Shown here one piece after another: positions 50,559 to 60,194 of a stretch of DNA of 64,000 nucleotides. Made by a program: the position numbers and the translations under genes. The stretch covers positions 1,684,001 to 1,748,000 of the forward strand of contig NZ_LT906470.1 in assembly GCF_900187285.1 (NCBI RefSeq). The letters run 5' to 3'. A model generated the notes under the pieces. The model had not been told where the DNA came from and did not search any database. It saw only the letters and a list, made by a program, of their open reading frames with translations. Source of the stretch: Veillonella rodentium. Its GTDB lineage: Bacteria > Bacillota > Negativicutes > Veillonellales > Veillonellaceae. Each line of letters starts with the position of its first letter. Positions within the stretch are counted from its first letter, which is position 1.

Positions 50559-50737
50559 AGGAACCTCCCAATCACATGTACGGCGAACATGCATAAAACC
50601 GTACATGTACCTATCTTAATAATAATGAACATCTGCTCTGTTTACATAACGATAGATGTCTACATAGTATAGTCCATAAAATCATACTCTGTGAAATAAT
50701 AATATAATCTATTAATTAGCCTAACATGACCACGCAC

Positions 50738-51655
50738 TTACTTATTTGTCACATAATGTGCATTTTCCTGACATTCTTTCGCCAGCATTTCCACCGAAGC
50801 CGGTATCGTAGGTCGTGTAAAACCTTCTCCGATAACCTCCTGCGCATCGGTAATGAGGATAAACGCATGTTCGTCCGCCTCTTGAATGACTTCTTTCAGT
50901 TTATTCACCTGCAACAGATTTACCGCCACCATGACGATTTGTCGCGGGGTCCGCGTATAGGCACCGATACCGTTGATGATGGTCGCACCGCGACCGACCT
51001 TATTGATGATGCATTCACAAACTTCATCGGTCCGATAGGTGATGATGAAAGCAACCTTTCTCTGGTTAAACCCGATGACTACTTTATTCGTAATGATCGT
51101 ATATACATAAACGCTGACAAGTGTCACCGCCACCGCCTCAAGACCTACAACGGCGACAGCCACTGCGAGGATAACGCAGTTAATGATGCTGTTAATGGAC
51201 CCCATCTGCAATCCGTAATATTTCCGCACGATAAGGGCGATCGGGTCAAGGCCGCCCGTATTTCCGCCAACCCGATATACTATACCGAGTCCCACACCGG
51301 TCGTAACACCGGCCATCATGGAGCTCAACAGAGGATCCTGAATAATCATGTTATATTGCAGAAAATCAAACTGATCAATCATCCAGGACAGCATCAACGT
51401 ACCGTATATCGTATTGACTACGACACGTTTTCCCAACCAGTGCCAGGCAGCCCAACATATAGGTATATTCAAAATAATATTCCACGTCCCGATGGATAGT
51501 CCCGTAAGATAATATAATATAAGCCCCAAACCGCTGAGACCGGTGCTCACCAGCTTATGAGGCAGAACGAATGCATCAAGCCCGGCGCCGAAAACAGCAC
51601 ACCCGACGGCGACCATCACAACCTGGTATATATCGGCTTTATACTTGGTTAACAT
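50738..51655 (-). CDS. YitT family membrane protein with DUF2179 domain
   Basis: 305 residues. Five to six membrane spans in the first ~200 residues, with GGNTGGLDPIALIV typical of the family. A C-terminal cytoplasmic DUF2179 domain (GRGATIINGIGAYTRTPRQIVMVAV) follows. Function not established. Monocistronic, divergent from ispE. Confidence 0.9.
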   Translation of the reverse strand: MLTKYKADIYQVVMVAVGCAVFGAGLDAFVLPHKLVSTGLSGLGLILYYLTGLSIGTWNIILNIPICWAAWHWLGKRVVVNTIYGTLMLSWMIDQFDFLQYNMIIQDPLLSSMMAGVTTGVGLGIVYRVGGNTGGLDPIALIVRKYYGLQMGSINSIINCVILAVAVAVVGLEAVAVTLVSVYVYTIITNKVVIGFNQRKVAFIITYRTDEVCECIINKVGRGATIINGIGAYTRTPRQIVMVAVNLLQVNKLKEVIQEADEHAFILITDAQEVIGEGFTRPTIPASVEMLAKECQENAHYVTNK

Positions 51656-51876
51656 AACCCCTCCAAATTGCCATTTCCCTATAAATATTCTATAATGGAG
51701 TATCTAAAACATACGCATTTACAATACGTTTAAGAATAATACAACTAGCGTATACAAATTCATCATAAACCACTTAATGGTTATTTTCAATCACTTTATA
51801 ACAGTATAGAATAAACATATGAAATGCATATATCACAAATCCATTCGAGGCTTTATGATAAGGTTTACAATCCGGC

Positions 51877-51904
51877 TTCGACACATATTCTTCGACGCAT
51901 ATTT
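51877..51904. repeat. Tandem 14-nt repeat upstream of ispE
   Basis: TTCGACACATATTC followed directly by TTCGACGCATATTT, about 40-65 nt before the ispE start. Two units only. It may be an activator or repressor site pair. Confidence 0.5.
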
Positions 51905-51941
51905 CAAAATCTAACTATATACATATATTAGCGAGGATTTT

Positions 51942-52838
51942 ATGAGTAAAAGTTTCGAACAACTCGGTTGCAGTAAAATTAATATAGGGCTCGCCATCAC
52001 GGGCAAACGCGATGACGGTTATCACGATATCGATTCCATCTTTCAATCTATCCGTCTCAGTGATTCCATCTACTTTGCCAAACACCATTCCGTCGTATTT
52101 TCCGGAGGTGCTCCGGAGCTGCCCGACTACATGCAGAACCTCGTCACATATGGTGAAAGCAATCTCGCCCTTAAAGCGTTACGCGCCATCCAGGCCTATA
52201 CGGGATGTAAGGCGGGTGCCGCCATTCACCTGTTAAAACGCGTGCCCGTTCAGGCCGGCCTGGGCGGCGGCAGTGCCGATGCGGCGGCGATGTTAAAAGG
52301 ATTAAATAAATTTTGGGACCTGCGTCTGACGCAAGATGAATTATTGACATTAGGATCTCAATTAGGCTCCGACATTCCGTTTCTATTACACGGCGGTACG
52401 GCACGCGGCACGGGTCGCGGAGAGATCCTTACCTACGGTACGTCTCCGCAACCGCATTGGCTCCTATTGGTTAAACCGACGACATCCGTTTCAACGGCAG
52501 CCGCATATAATCAATTCAAAGGTAACTCAAAGGCCACATCCGAAACGATTGATACGGTGCGGAAACACATCGAAAACAACGATATGTATGCGGCTTTCAC
52601 CAGCAGTATCAACACCTTCGAAGAACTATTGTTCCCCGAACACGAGGAATTGGCCCAATGTAAGGAGTTCTTTATATCCCGCGGATATCCGACCATCATG
52701 ACCGGCAGCGGTCCGACGATGGTCGTACTGCTCGAGAAAGCGACAGATGCCTTGCACCTGCAGGACGAAATCTCAAAAGCGGGCCACGACTGGCTCTCAC
52801 TCATTACAAAAACATGCACAGAGGAGGATTTACCATGA
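51942..52838 (+). CDS. ispE: 4-diphosphocytidyl-2-C-methyl-D-erythritol kinase
   Basis: 298 residues, GHMP-kinase fold, MEP isoprenoid pathway. SKINIGLAITGKRDDGYHDI N-terminus, ATP-binding PVQAGLGGGSADAAAM (about residues 101-116) and C-terminal TGSGPTMVVL. First gene of a plus-strand three-gene unit. Its TGA overlaps the ATG of the GntR gene. Confidence 0.95.
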   Translation: MSKSFEQLGCSKINIGLAITGKRDDGYHDIDSIFQSIRLSDSIYFAKHHSVVFSGGAPELPDYMQNLVTYGESNLALKALRAIQAYTGCKAGAAIHLLKRVPVQAGLGGGSADAAAMLKGLNKFWDLRLTQDELLTLGSQLGSDIPFLLHGGTARGTGRGEILTYGTSPQPHWLLLVKPTTSVSTAAAYNQFKGNSKATSETIDTVRKHIENNDMYAAFTSSINTFEELLFPEHEELAQCKEFFISRGYPTIMTGSGPTMVVLLEKATDALHLQDEISKAGHDWLSLITKTCTEEDLP

Positions 52839-53530
52839 CAAAACGGTTGCAACCCATACGCCTCGATGCGTACAAACCGCTACGGGAAGTTGTAAGTGAA
52901 ACATTACGACAGGCCATCCAGGAAGGCATTTTAAAGCCCGGTGAACGGCTCATGGAAATTCCTCTGGCAGAGGAACTGGGCGTCAGCCGTACACCGATTC
53001 GCGAAGCCATCCGCAAACTCGAACTGGAAGGCTTCGTCGTTATGATACCGCGCCGCGGCACCTATGTGGCGAACATCTCCTTAAAGGATATTACGCAGGT
53101 TTTTGAAATTCGCTCAGCTCTCGAGGAACTCGCGGCGGGTCTTGCGGCGGAACGCATCACGGCGGAGGAAATCGAAACCTTGGAGCGCATGCTCGTCGAA
53201 ATCGGTGATCACATGGAAAACAAGGACATGGAATCCGTCATCACCGCCGACGTGGAATTTCACGAAGTATTATACAAAGCGTCCCGTAATCAACGGCTGG
53301 CGGATATTGTTCACAATCTGCGGGAGCAGACCTACCGCTTCCGCAGTTTCTCCATGAACCAGCCGGGTCGGTTGCGCAAAACATGGGAGGAACATCGCCA
53401 GCTCGTGGAGGCCATCGCCTCCCATAACGAGACGCAAGCACGCAAGCTGGCGCGAATTCACATGGAACATTCCGAACAGACCCTCTTAAAAGGGATGGAG
53501 GAATCCACCGAATTCGATATGTCCAGATAA
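52835..53530 (+). CDS. GntR family regulator, FadR/FCD subfamily
   Basis: 231 residues from MTKRLQPIRL at 52835. The Shine-Dalgarno GAGGAGG lies inside the end of ispE and the ATGA overlap shows translational coupling. N-terminal winged helix (LREVVSETLRQAIQEGILKPGERLMEIPLAEELGVSRTPIREAIRKLELEG) and C-terminal all-helical FCD ligand-binding domain with metal-type residues DVEFHEVLY and ASHNETQARKLARIHMEHS. May control the alanine symporter downstream (inference). Confidence 0.93.
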   Translation: MTKRLQPIRLDAYKPLREVVSETLRQAIQEGILKPGERLMEIPLAEELGVSRTPIREAIRKLELEGFVVMIPRRGTYVANISLKDITQVFEIRSALEELAAGLAAERITAEEIETLERMLVEIGDHMENKDMESVITADVEFHEVLYKASRNQRLADIVHNLREQTYRFRSFSMNQPGRLRKTWEEHRQLVEAIASHNETQARKLARIHMEHSEQTLLKGMEESTEFDMSR

Positions 53531-53554
53531 GTTTTAACAAGAAAGGGATTTTTT

Positions 53555-55018
53555 ATGGAAGCATATTTAAATGATCTAGTGTCCACCATAAACGGTTATT
53601 TGTGGAACTACCTCATCATCTTCATCCTCATCGGCGCAGGCCTCTTCTTTACAATGACGACGAACTTCGTACAGATTCGCATGTTCAAAGAAATGCTTCG
53701 CCTCGTAGCGAATGGTGCAGGCAACTCGACCGAAAAAAATCACGTATCCTCATTCCAGGCCTTTTGTGTCAGCACCGCCTCCCGCGTAGGTGTCGGCAAC
53801 ATCGCAGGCATCGCCATCGCCGTTGTATTAGGCGGTCCCGGTGCCATCTTCTGGATGTGGATTATCGCCCTCATCGGTGCGGCAACCGGTTTTATTGAAA
53901 GTACATTAGCTCAGATCTATAAAGAACCCCTTGCAAAAGGCGGCTTTTACGGAGGCCCTGCCTACTACATCCGCTACGGCCTCAACAATAAGTTCTTATC
54001 CGTTCTTTTCGCCATCTTGATCAGCGTCACCTTCGGATGGATTTACAATTCCGTACAGGCCAATACATTAGCGGCCTCCCTTGTCACCTTCGACTTTGAT
54101 GTAACATACACAGGTGCTGTCGTAGCTGTACTCGTAGGTCTCGTCATCTTCGGCGGTATCAGCCGTGTAGCCAAGGTGTCGGAAGTCCTGGTACCGATTA
54201 TGGCCGTTCTCTATATCTTGACAGCCCTCTTCGTTGTCATCATGAATATCGAGCATTTTCCTCATGTCATTTACACCATCGTTACATCCGCCTTTGATCC
54301 TTATGCGGCAGGCGGCGGCTTCATGGGCGCTACCATGATGAACGGTATCAAGCGCGGTCTCTTCTCAAACGAAGCCGGCGAAGGTTCCGTGCCGAATGCG
54401 GCGGCTACAGCAGCCGTTAATCATCCGGTGGAGCAGGGCCTCGTCCAAGCCTTCGGGGTCTTCCTCGACACGTTCATCATCTGTACCGCATCCGCTTTCA
54501 TCGTCCTCGTCGTAGGCGACTACAGCACGACAGGTCTTACCGGCATCGCGCTTGTGCAACATAACCTGGCACAACAGCTCGGCTCCTGGGCCCCATTAGC
54601 CGTAGCCGTATTTATCGTGATGTTCTCGTTCAGTTCACTCGTAGGCAACTATTACTACGGCGAAATCAACATCAGCCATTTGACGGATAAAAAAGGCTAT
54701 CTCTATGCGTTCCGTATCGGTGTTGTCATCATGACATTCCTCGGCTCCATCGCATCGCTCGATCTCGTATGGAATCTGGCCGACTTGTTCATGGCATTCC
54801 TGGTACTGACAAATGTGAGCTCCATCGTACGCATGGGCAGAACCGCAGGTCTCGCCCTCGACGATTACATCAAGCAACGCAAGGCCGGCGTCGAATCACC
54901 CGTATTCCACCGCTCCGTATTGAATCATCCGTACGGCGTTGTATGGTGGGGTGACGGTCAGACGACGGATTCCTCCGTACCGCCTACACCGATTGAAAAT
55001 ACGGTAGAAAACAGGTAG
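53555..55018 (+). CDS. Alanine (or glycine):Na+ symporter, AGCS family
   Basis: 487 residues, about eleven membrane spans. Family signature GPGAIFWMWIIALIGAATGFIESTLAQ is present, as are the N-terminal TNFVQIRMFKEMLRL and SNEAGEGSVPNAAA segments. Imports alanine or glycine with sodium. ATG at 53555 with AAAGGGA, 25 nt after the GntR gene. A strong terminator follows. Confidence 0.95.
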   Translation: MEAYLNDLVSTINGYLWNYLIIFILIGAGLFFTMTTNFVQIRMFKEMLRLVANGAGNSTEKNHVSSFQAFCVSTASRVGVGNIAGIAIAVVLGGPGAIFWMWIIALIGAATGFIESTLAQIYKEPLAKGGFYGGPAYYIRYGLNNKFLSVLFAILISVTFGWIYNSVQANTLAASLVTFDFDVTYTGAVVAVLVGLVIFGGISRVAKVSEVLVPIMAVLYILTALFVVIMNIEHFPHVIYTIVTSAFDPYAAGGGFMGATMMNGIKRGLFSNEAGEGSVPNAAATAAVNHPVEQGLVQAFGVFLDTFIICTASAFIVLVVGDYSTTGLTGIALVQHNLAQQLGSWAPLAVAVFIVMFSFSSLVGNYYYGEINISHLTDKKGYLYAFRIGVVIMTFLGSIASLDLVWNLADLFMAFLVLTNVSSIVRMGRTAGLALDDYIKQRKAGVESPVFHRSVLNHPYGVVWWGDGQTTDSSVPPTPIENTVENR

Positions 55019-55323
55019 TATTTAAATTTTCTAATACTATATAATTTCTTAACAGAAATACTGAGACCCCTTTGGTGCGATTATCGACACCAAAGGGGTC
55101 TCAGTATTTTCTAGTATGTTTTCTACTATTTTTTCTAAAATATTCTCTATTACCGCTTATCAAAACCTTCCTAATCCCTTCCCCGCCTTACCCTCCATAA
55201 ACTTTCACAGACTATAGAATATAGTTATCATTTATGCAGGTTATTTTATAAAACATGTCGAATACTATTAATATAGAATTCTTTTCGTATTCTCATAACA
55301 TATTCTATATACAGGAGGTATGT
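55019..55323. other. 305-nt spacer between the alanine symporter and gdhA
   Basis: Contains the symporter terminator, then AT-rich sequence with an AACTTTCACAGACTATAG element about 120 nt before gdhA. That element carries the same TGTGAAAGTT core (minus strand) as the ends of the 28671-28862 element. No gene seen. Confidence 0.5.
55057..55110 (+). terminator. Terminator of the ispE-GntR-symporter operon
   Basis: Perfect 21-bp inverted repeat with core GAGACCCCTTTGGTG / CACCAAAGGGGTCTC around a 9-nt loop, followed by TTTT. Confidence 0.9.
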
Positions 55324-56580
55324 ATGAAAGCATATAACCCTTATGAAAACATGTTGAATACCCTGGATGTGGCTGCGGAAAAACTCGGCTATTCCCGCAG
55401 TGATTACGAAGTATTGCGCCATCCGGAACGGGAACTCAAGGTGTCCGTTCCGTTACAGCTCGACAACGGCGAAGTACGCGTATACGAAGGATATCGTTGT
55501 CAACACTCCACATTGCGCGGCAGCGCTAAAGGCGGCCTCCGCTTTCATCCTGATTCCGATGAAAACGAAGTGCGTGCCTTGGCCGCATGGATGACCATTA
55601 AAAACGCTATCGCCAATCTTCCGTACGGTGGCGGTAAAGGCGGTATCAAGGTCGATCCAAAGACGTTGAGCCAACGCGAGCTGGAACGCTTGACCCGTAA
55701 TTTCGTTCGTCGCATCGCCCCTATCATCGGCGTAAATACGGACGTACCTGCACCGGATGTAAATACAAACGCTCAGATCATGAGCTGGATTGCCGACGAG
55801 TACAGCACATTAAAAGGCGAATGGAGCCCGGGTATCGTTACCGGCAAACCGATTGAGGTCGGCGGCTCTCTAGGTCGTAACGAAGCGACCGGTCGCGGCT
55901 GTCTCATCGCGTTGCAAAGCTACCTCGCCAAAAAGAATCTGGACATCAAAAATCTCACAGTAGCCGTACAGGGCTTCGGCAACGTAGGATCCGTCGGAAC
56001 GCGCCTCATCGCACAGGCAGGGGCTAAAGTCGTTGCCATCGGCGATGTGAGCGTCAACATCTACAATCCGAACGGCATCGACGTTGAAAAAGCATATGAA
56101 TATGCAAATTCTCACGGTCGCTCCTTGGAAGGTTACTCCGAGCCGGGTATGACCCTCATCGGCGGACAGGAACTATTGGCTCAGCCTGTTGATGTTCTGT
56201 ACATGGCAGCCCTTGAAAACCAATTGAACAAAGATAACATGGAAAATATCCAGGCAAAAATCATCTTGGAAGGTGCGAATGGCCCTACTACAAATGATGC
56301 GGATAAGTACTTCTACGAAAAAGGTATCGACATCATCCCTGACGTTCTCGCTAACGGTGGCGGCGTAGTCGTATCGTACTACGAATGGGTTCAAAACAAG
56401 GCAAGCTACTACTGGACCGAAGAAGAAGTCAACGAACGATTGACGAAAAATATGCAAAACAGCTTCGAAGCGGTTTGGAATATGCAGCAGAAATATAATG
56501 TACCGCCTCGCCAAGCGGCATACATGGTCGCTCTCGAACGCCTCGTAATAGAAACCACATTGCGTGGATACAACTGCTAA
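55324..56580 (+). CDS. gdhA: Glutamate dehydrogenase (Glu/Leu/Phe/Val family)
   Basis: 418 residues from MKAYNPYENM at 55324, with ACAGGAGGT; the frame to 55255 is unsupported. Interconverts glutamate and 2-oxoglutarate plus ammonia. Catalytic-site GGGKGGIKVDP, APDVNTNAQIMSW and nucleotide-binding VQGFGNVGSVGTRL present. Length fits the short hexameric class used by fermenters. Coenzyme preference is not clear by eye. Confidence 0.95.
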   Translation: MKAYNPYENMLNTLDVAAEKLGYSRSDYEVLRHPERELKVSVPLQLDNGEVRVYEGYRCQHSTLRGSAKGGLRFHPDSDENEVRALAAWMTIKNAIANLPYGGGKGGIKVDPKTLSQRELERLTRNFVRRIAPIIGVNTDVPAPDVNTNAQIMSWIADEYSTLKGEWSPGIVTGKPIEVGGSLGRNEATGRGCLIALQSYLAKKNLDIKNLTVAVQGFGNVGSVGTRLIAQAGAKVVAIGDVSVNIYNPNGIDVEKAYEYANSHGRSLEGYSEPGMTLIGGQELLAQPVDVLYMAALENQLNKDNMENIQAKIILEGANGPTTNDADKYFYEKGIDIIPDVLANGGGVVVSYYEWVQNKASYYWTEEEVNERLTKNMQNSFEAVWNMQQKYNVPPRQAAYMVALERLVIETTLRGYNC

Positions 56581-56658
56581 GCTTTCAGTAAGAAAACAGA
56601 TTTATAATCAATAAAATAATTCCGCAATTTCTAATCCATCCTCCTATGCTATAAGCAT

Positions 56659-56701
56659 AAAAAGAGCGTAAACTCTACATATACAGAGTTTACGCTCTTT
56701 T
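56659..56701. terminator. Bidirectional terminator between gdhA and queT
   Basis: AAAAAGAGCGTAAACTCT / AGAGTTTACGCTCTTTT stem, loop about 8 nt, with A/T runs for both convergent genes. Confidence 0.9.
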
Positions 56702-56771
56702 ATTTGAAAGTCTCATCAATATTGTCATCATACGAAGGATTGCTATTTCATGCGAAGGTTCCCGACGGCTT

Positions 56772-57263
56772 TTATTTAAAAGCCCCCATCAACGCAATCA
56801 TACGCGGATTCGCCATTAAGGATCTCACCAGAACAGATCCGACCACGGCCGGCACGGTCTGCCCCACTAAAAGATTCAACACCAACGGCCAATATGGAAT
56901 ATCGAGCAGCCGGCTGAGCCATAACGGCACACAGAGAGCGGGAACCATGATAATCGGCAAGATAACCCACCACGAACCGAGCCCCATGCGGCGCATGCCT
57001 ACTATGATGCCCGTCGTCAATATGCCGACACCGAAGCCGCCCAGCATATCGAGAATACCGAGACCGCCAAATAAAAAATTGGAAATGAGGTTGCCAATCC
57101 CCATGGGGATCACCAAAAACGGAAAGGCATAAGCAAGTGCATACAATGATGTCGCTATACGAATTTGATACGCTCCGAAAGAAATACTTTGGGTCACATA
57201 CAATAAGACGATATAAAGCGCTATAACCATAGCGGAAATTGTCATTTTTCGGGTAGAACTCAT
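56772..57263 (-). CDS. queT: QueT-type queuosine precursor transporter
   Basis: 163 residues from the ATG at 57263, which has AGGAGG 8 nt upstream; a GTG at 57272 would overlap that site. Five to six membrane spans with ISFGAYQIRIATSLYALAYAFPFLVIPMGIGNLISN typical of the QueT S-component that works with an ECF module. A preQ1-like riboswitch precedes it and queC lies upstream, which supports a role in importing a queuosine precursor. Confidence 0.9.
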   Translation of the reverse strand: MSSTRKMTISAMVIALYIVLLYVTQSISFGAYQIRIATSLYALAYAFPFLVIPMGIGNLISNFLFGGLGILDMLGGFGVGILTTGIIVGMRRMGLGSWWVILPIIMVPALCVPLWLSRLLDIPYWPLVLNLLVGQTVPAVVGSVLVRSLMANPRMIALMGAFK

Positions 57264-57289
57264 AACACTCACCTCCTCAAATAAAAAAA

Positions 57290-57369
57290 GAGCATGGCAA
57301 AACTACCATGCTCGAATGCTTATGATTTTCCGTAGTTTTGTTTAGAGACAGGATGGTTTCAAACTGTCT
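57290..57369 (-). promoter_or_regulatory. PreQ1-I-like riboswitch with terminator, controlling queT
   Basis: Minus strand: stem GACAG / CTGTC with loop TTTGAAACCATC, then an A-rich tail TCTAAACAAAACTACGG (57330-57369). This is the compact stem-plus-A-rich-tail layout of preQ1-I aptamers. The terminator stem GAGCATGG / CCATGCTC with T7 follows (57290-57313). The terminator loop GTAGTTTTG can pair with the aptamer tail CAAAACTAC, giving a plausible ligand-dependent switch. Confidence 0.75.
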
Positions 57370-57473
57370 TATTCAATTGTCGCCTTTCGGCATATACACA
57401 TCTTAGCATACATCCGATTGTTTCGCAATTGGTGAAAGTTCAACACCTATTACGCAACGTCAGACGAGCCGGA

Positions 57474-58175
57474 TTATTTCCCGAAATGAATCGCCGGGTC
57501 CTCAACGCCGTTAGCACGAAACGCTTCAGCCCGGTCAATACAGGTTCCGCAATGTCCACACGGCACCGCTCCGCCTTCGTAACAGGACCACGTCAATTCG
57601 TAAGGCACATGAAGACGCAATCCTTCTTTCACCACATCCGCCTTGTTGGCGTTGATGAAAGGCGCCTCCAATGAACAGGCTTCACCTGAGCCTTCAAAGA
57701 TGGCATCGCCCATGGACTTATAAAACTGTTCCGTACAATCTGGATAGGCATTTCCTGCCGCATCATCGCTATGCGCACCGTAGTAAATATAACCGCAGTC
57801 GAGTGATAGAGCCAAGGACGCCGCCGCCGACAGGAACAATCCGTTTCTAAAAGGCACATAGGTACTCACAGGGCCGTCCCCTTCCCGGTCCTGCTGCTCT
57901 TTATAGGAACCTTGCGGCACGGCTTCATCGGATTGCATCAGGAGAGACGAATTGCTGAAAGCGAACAGCTTCGTCACGTCCATCGTCTTTCCTTCGATGC
58001 CGTAATACGCCAAAACGGCGGCTGCCGCCTCTAATTCCTTACAGTGCTTCTGACCGTATCGGATGGACAACGGCACCACATTCTCCTTACCGAATCGCTC
58101 AACGGCAAGCGCCAGACATGTCGTACTATCCACGCCGCCGCTGAACAAAACAACGGCACGTTGTTTCTGAGCCAT
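57474..58175 (-). CDS. queC: 7-cyano-7-deazaguanine synthase
   Basis: 233 residues. Makes preQ0 from 7-carboxy-7-deazaguanine with ATP and ammonia. PP-loop SGGVDSTTCL (residues 12-21) and C-terminal zinc cysteines in SCYEGGAVPCGHCGTC. queD, queE and queF are not in the window. Confidence 0.96.
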   Translation of the reverse strand: MAQKQRAVVLFSGGVDSTTCLALAVERFGKENVVPLSIRYGQKHCKELEAAAAVLAYYGIEGKTMDVTKLFAFSNSSLLMQSDEAVPQGSYKEQQDREGDGPVSTYVPFRNGLFLSAAASLALSLDCGYIYYGAHSDDAAGNAYPDCTEQFYKSMGDAIFEGSGEACSLEAPFINANKADVVKEGLRLHVPYELTWSCYEGGAVPCGHCGTCIDRAEAFRANGVEDPAIHFGK

Positions 58176-58197
58176 AATTTCTCCTTTCAGAACACGA

Positions 58198-58953
58198 TTA
58201 TAAATCGATATCGAGTTCTACAGGACAGTGGTCGGAACCGAAAATCTGTTGATGAATCTTCGCCTCTTTAATCTTGTCATCAAGCCGCTTGGATGTGATG
58301 AAGTAGTCGATTCTCCACCCCGTATTCCGTTCACGAGCCTTGCCCATGTAGGACCACCAGCTATATTCCTCAATCGCATCCGGATAGAGGTGGCGGAATG
58401 TGTCCGTAAAGCCGGACTCCAATAATTCCGTCATCTTTGCCCGTTCTTCATCGGAAAAGCCCGCATTTTTGCGATTTGTCTTCGGATTTTTAAGGTCGAT
58501 TTCCTGATGCGCCACATTCAAATCACCGCAGAGAATAACCGGTTTCTTCTTATCCAGTTCAAGCAAGTAATTGCGGAACACATCTTCCCAGGTCATGCGG
58601 TAATCAAGACGTGCCAATTCACGCTGACTGTTCGGCGTGTAGCAACACACGAGATAGAAGTTATCATATTCCGCGGTAATAACACGACCCTCCTGGTCAT
58701 GCTCTTCAATACCGATACCGTTTGTTACTGAAAGCGGCTTGATACGCGTAAATACGGCGGTACCGCTATACCCCTTCTTCACCGCGCTGTTCCAAAACTG
58801 TTCATAGCCGGGCAATTCCAATTGAATCTGATCCGGCTGCAACTTCGTTTCCTGCAGGCAAAAAATATCCGCATCCAATGCGTTAAAGGATTCTATAAAT
58901 CCCTTTGTTACAGCGGCACGCAGGCCGTTTACATTCCAAGAAATTAACTTCAT
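58198..58953 (-). CDS. xth: Exodeoxyribonuclease III / AP endonuclease
   Basis: 251 residues, base-excision repair nuclease. SWNVNGLRAA, CLQETKLQPDQI, GDLNVAHQEIDL and GSDHCPVELDI motifs of the ExoIII family are complete. 23 nt upstream of queC, and overlaps nothing. Confidence 0.96.
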   Translation of the reverse strand: MKLISWNVNGLRAAVTKGFIESFNALDADIFCLQETKLQPDQIQLELPGYEQFWNSAVKKGYSGTAVFTRIKPLSVTNGIGIEEHDQEGRVITAEYDNFYLVCCYTPNSQRELARLDYRMTWEDVFRNYLLELDKKKPVILCGDLNVAHQEIDLKNPKTNRKNAGFSDEERAKMTELLESGFTDTFRHLYPDAIEEYSWWSYMGKARERNTGWRIDYFITSKRLDDKIKEAKIHQQIFGSDHCPVELDIDL

Positions 58954-59187
58954 TTAAACTCCTTTATTTTTATGCTTCTTCGCATGGCGTGCTTCAGCAC
59001 GGGCCTTACGGGACTCCTCATTGGCACGCATGGCATTTCCCTTTTTTCCTCTATAATAATTAGCCAGCACGGATAGAAGGAAAATAATCATGACCGTTAC
59101 ATTAAATGCACCGGGACCGAACGTATAGATATGATAGCATAAATAACCGAAAGCGATAATCGACAATATGTGTTTTAAACTTTCCAT
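58954..59187 (-). CDS. Small membrane protein of unknown function
   Basis: 77 residues from the second ATG (59187), which is better spaced from AGGAGG than the first. Two hydrophobic segments (about 7-25 and 28-44), then a very basic tail (RKARAEARHAKKHKNKG). Abuts xth with no gap and follows the sulfurtransferase by 8 nt. No family recognised. Confidence 0.7.
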   Translation of the reverse strand: MESLKHILSIIAFGYLCYHIYTFGPGAFNVTVMIIFLLSVLANYYRGKKGNAMRANEESRKARAEARHAKKHKNKGV

Positions 59188-59195
59188 CATACCTC

Positions 59196-60020
59196 CTAAG
59201 ACTGTTGCAAGGTTTCGATGCCGGTATTGAGCGGAAATCCGTCATAGGTCACCCAGTCGCTGGAACTACCTACATATAAAGCGGATTCAAGCCCGATTTC
59301 ACTCATCGCCATCAAGGCATTACAAGCGGTAACACCGGATCCGCAATACGTCACAAGCGGACGACTTTGGTATAACTCGTTATAAAACTCGGCCTCCAAC
59401 TCTTTTACAGATTTAGGACCGTCAGAGGTATAGCCGCTTTCATAAAAATGATTCACGGCCCCCGGAATATGCCCGGTCATACCGTCCATGGTATCTATTT
59501 CAGAGCCGTCATATCGGTGCGGCGCACGAGCATCGATGATGACATGATCCCCGCTTTCACTGGCCTTGAGAACCTCATCGCGACTCATCACCATGTGAGT
59601 CTGCAATTCATAGTTGAACACTGACGGTTTGTCCGGCAACGGTGTCGGTTCCTTCGTTAAAGTATGACCTTCCTTAATCCAGCGTTCAACGCCGCCGGAT
59701 AAGACACGCACATCCTTGAGCCCCATGTACCGCAACGTCCACCACAAACGACCGGCCAGGAACAACCAGGAATCATAAATGACAACCTTCGATTCGCGTG
59801 TTATTCCGTATGATTCAAGAGTATGCGCCAGCTGATCCATATCGGGCAACGGATGACGACCGCCATGCTCACTGAGCGGTCCTGTCAAATCCTTGTCCAA
59901 GTCGACGGCATAAGCCCCCTTGATGTGACCCTGCTTATAATTTTGATACCCGCGAGCATCGAGAATGATGACTTCATCTAGGCAACTTAACAATTCTTTA
60001 GGAGTGATAAAATTAGACAT
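59196..60020 (-). CDS. sseA: Sulfurtransferase with two rhodanese domains
   Basis: 274 residues. The N-terminal rhodanese domain lacks the cysteine (VVIYDSWLFLAGR). The C-terminal domain carries the catalytic loop YCGSGVTAC (Cys about 226). The architecture matches thiosulfate or 3-mercaptopyruvate sulfurtransferases, which transfer sulfane sulfur to thiols or cyanide. CGSGVTA is closer to the mercaptopyruvate type. First gene of a run with the small membrane protein, xth and queC. Confidence 0.9.
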   Translation of the reverse strand: MSNFITPKELLSCLDEVIILDARGYQNYKQGHIKGAYAVDLDKDLTGPLSEHGGRHPLPDMDQLAHTLESYGITRESKVVIYDSWLFLAGRLWWTLRYMGLKDVRVLSGGVERWIKEGHTLTKEPTPLPDKPSVFNYELQTHMVMSRDEVLKASESGDHVIIDARAPHRYDGSEIDTMDGMTGHIPGAVNHFYESGYTSDGPKSVKELEAEFYNELYQSRPLVTYCGSGVTACNALMAMSEIGLESALYVGSSSDWVTYDGFPLNTGIETLQQS

Positions 60021-60034
60021 ATGTACTCCTTTCT

Positions 60035-60071
60035 ATAAACATATCGAAAATGTCAGATACGATATGTTTAT
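60035..60071. promoter_or_regulatory. 12-bp inverted repeat at the sulfurtransferase promoter
   Basis: ATAAACATATCG (60035-60046) and CGATATGTTTAT (60060-60071), perfect arms with a 13-nt spacer, 15 nt upstream of the sulfurtransferase start. A minus-strand TATAAT overlaps its upstream end. Either an operator or a leader hairpin. Confidence 0.55.
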
Positions 60072-60194
60072 TATATAACGAAGGAAGGTTGTAGACAATG
60101 AATATCAGCTTTCATTAGAAGTAATATTAATAAATTTCATGAATCTCTTATAATTCTGTGTCCTATACGTCTTTTTTACCCCTTTAACATATGA

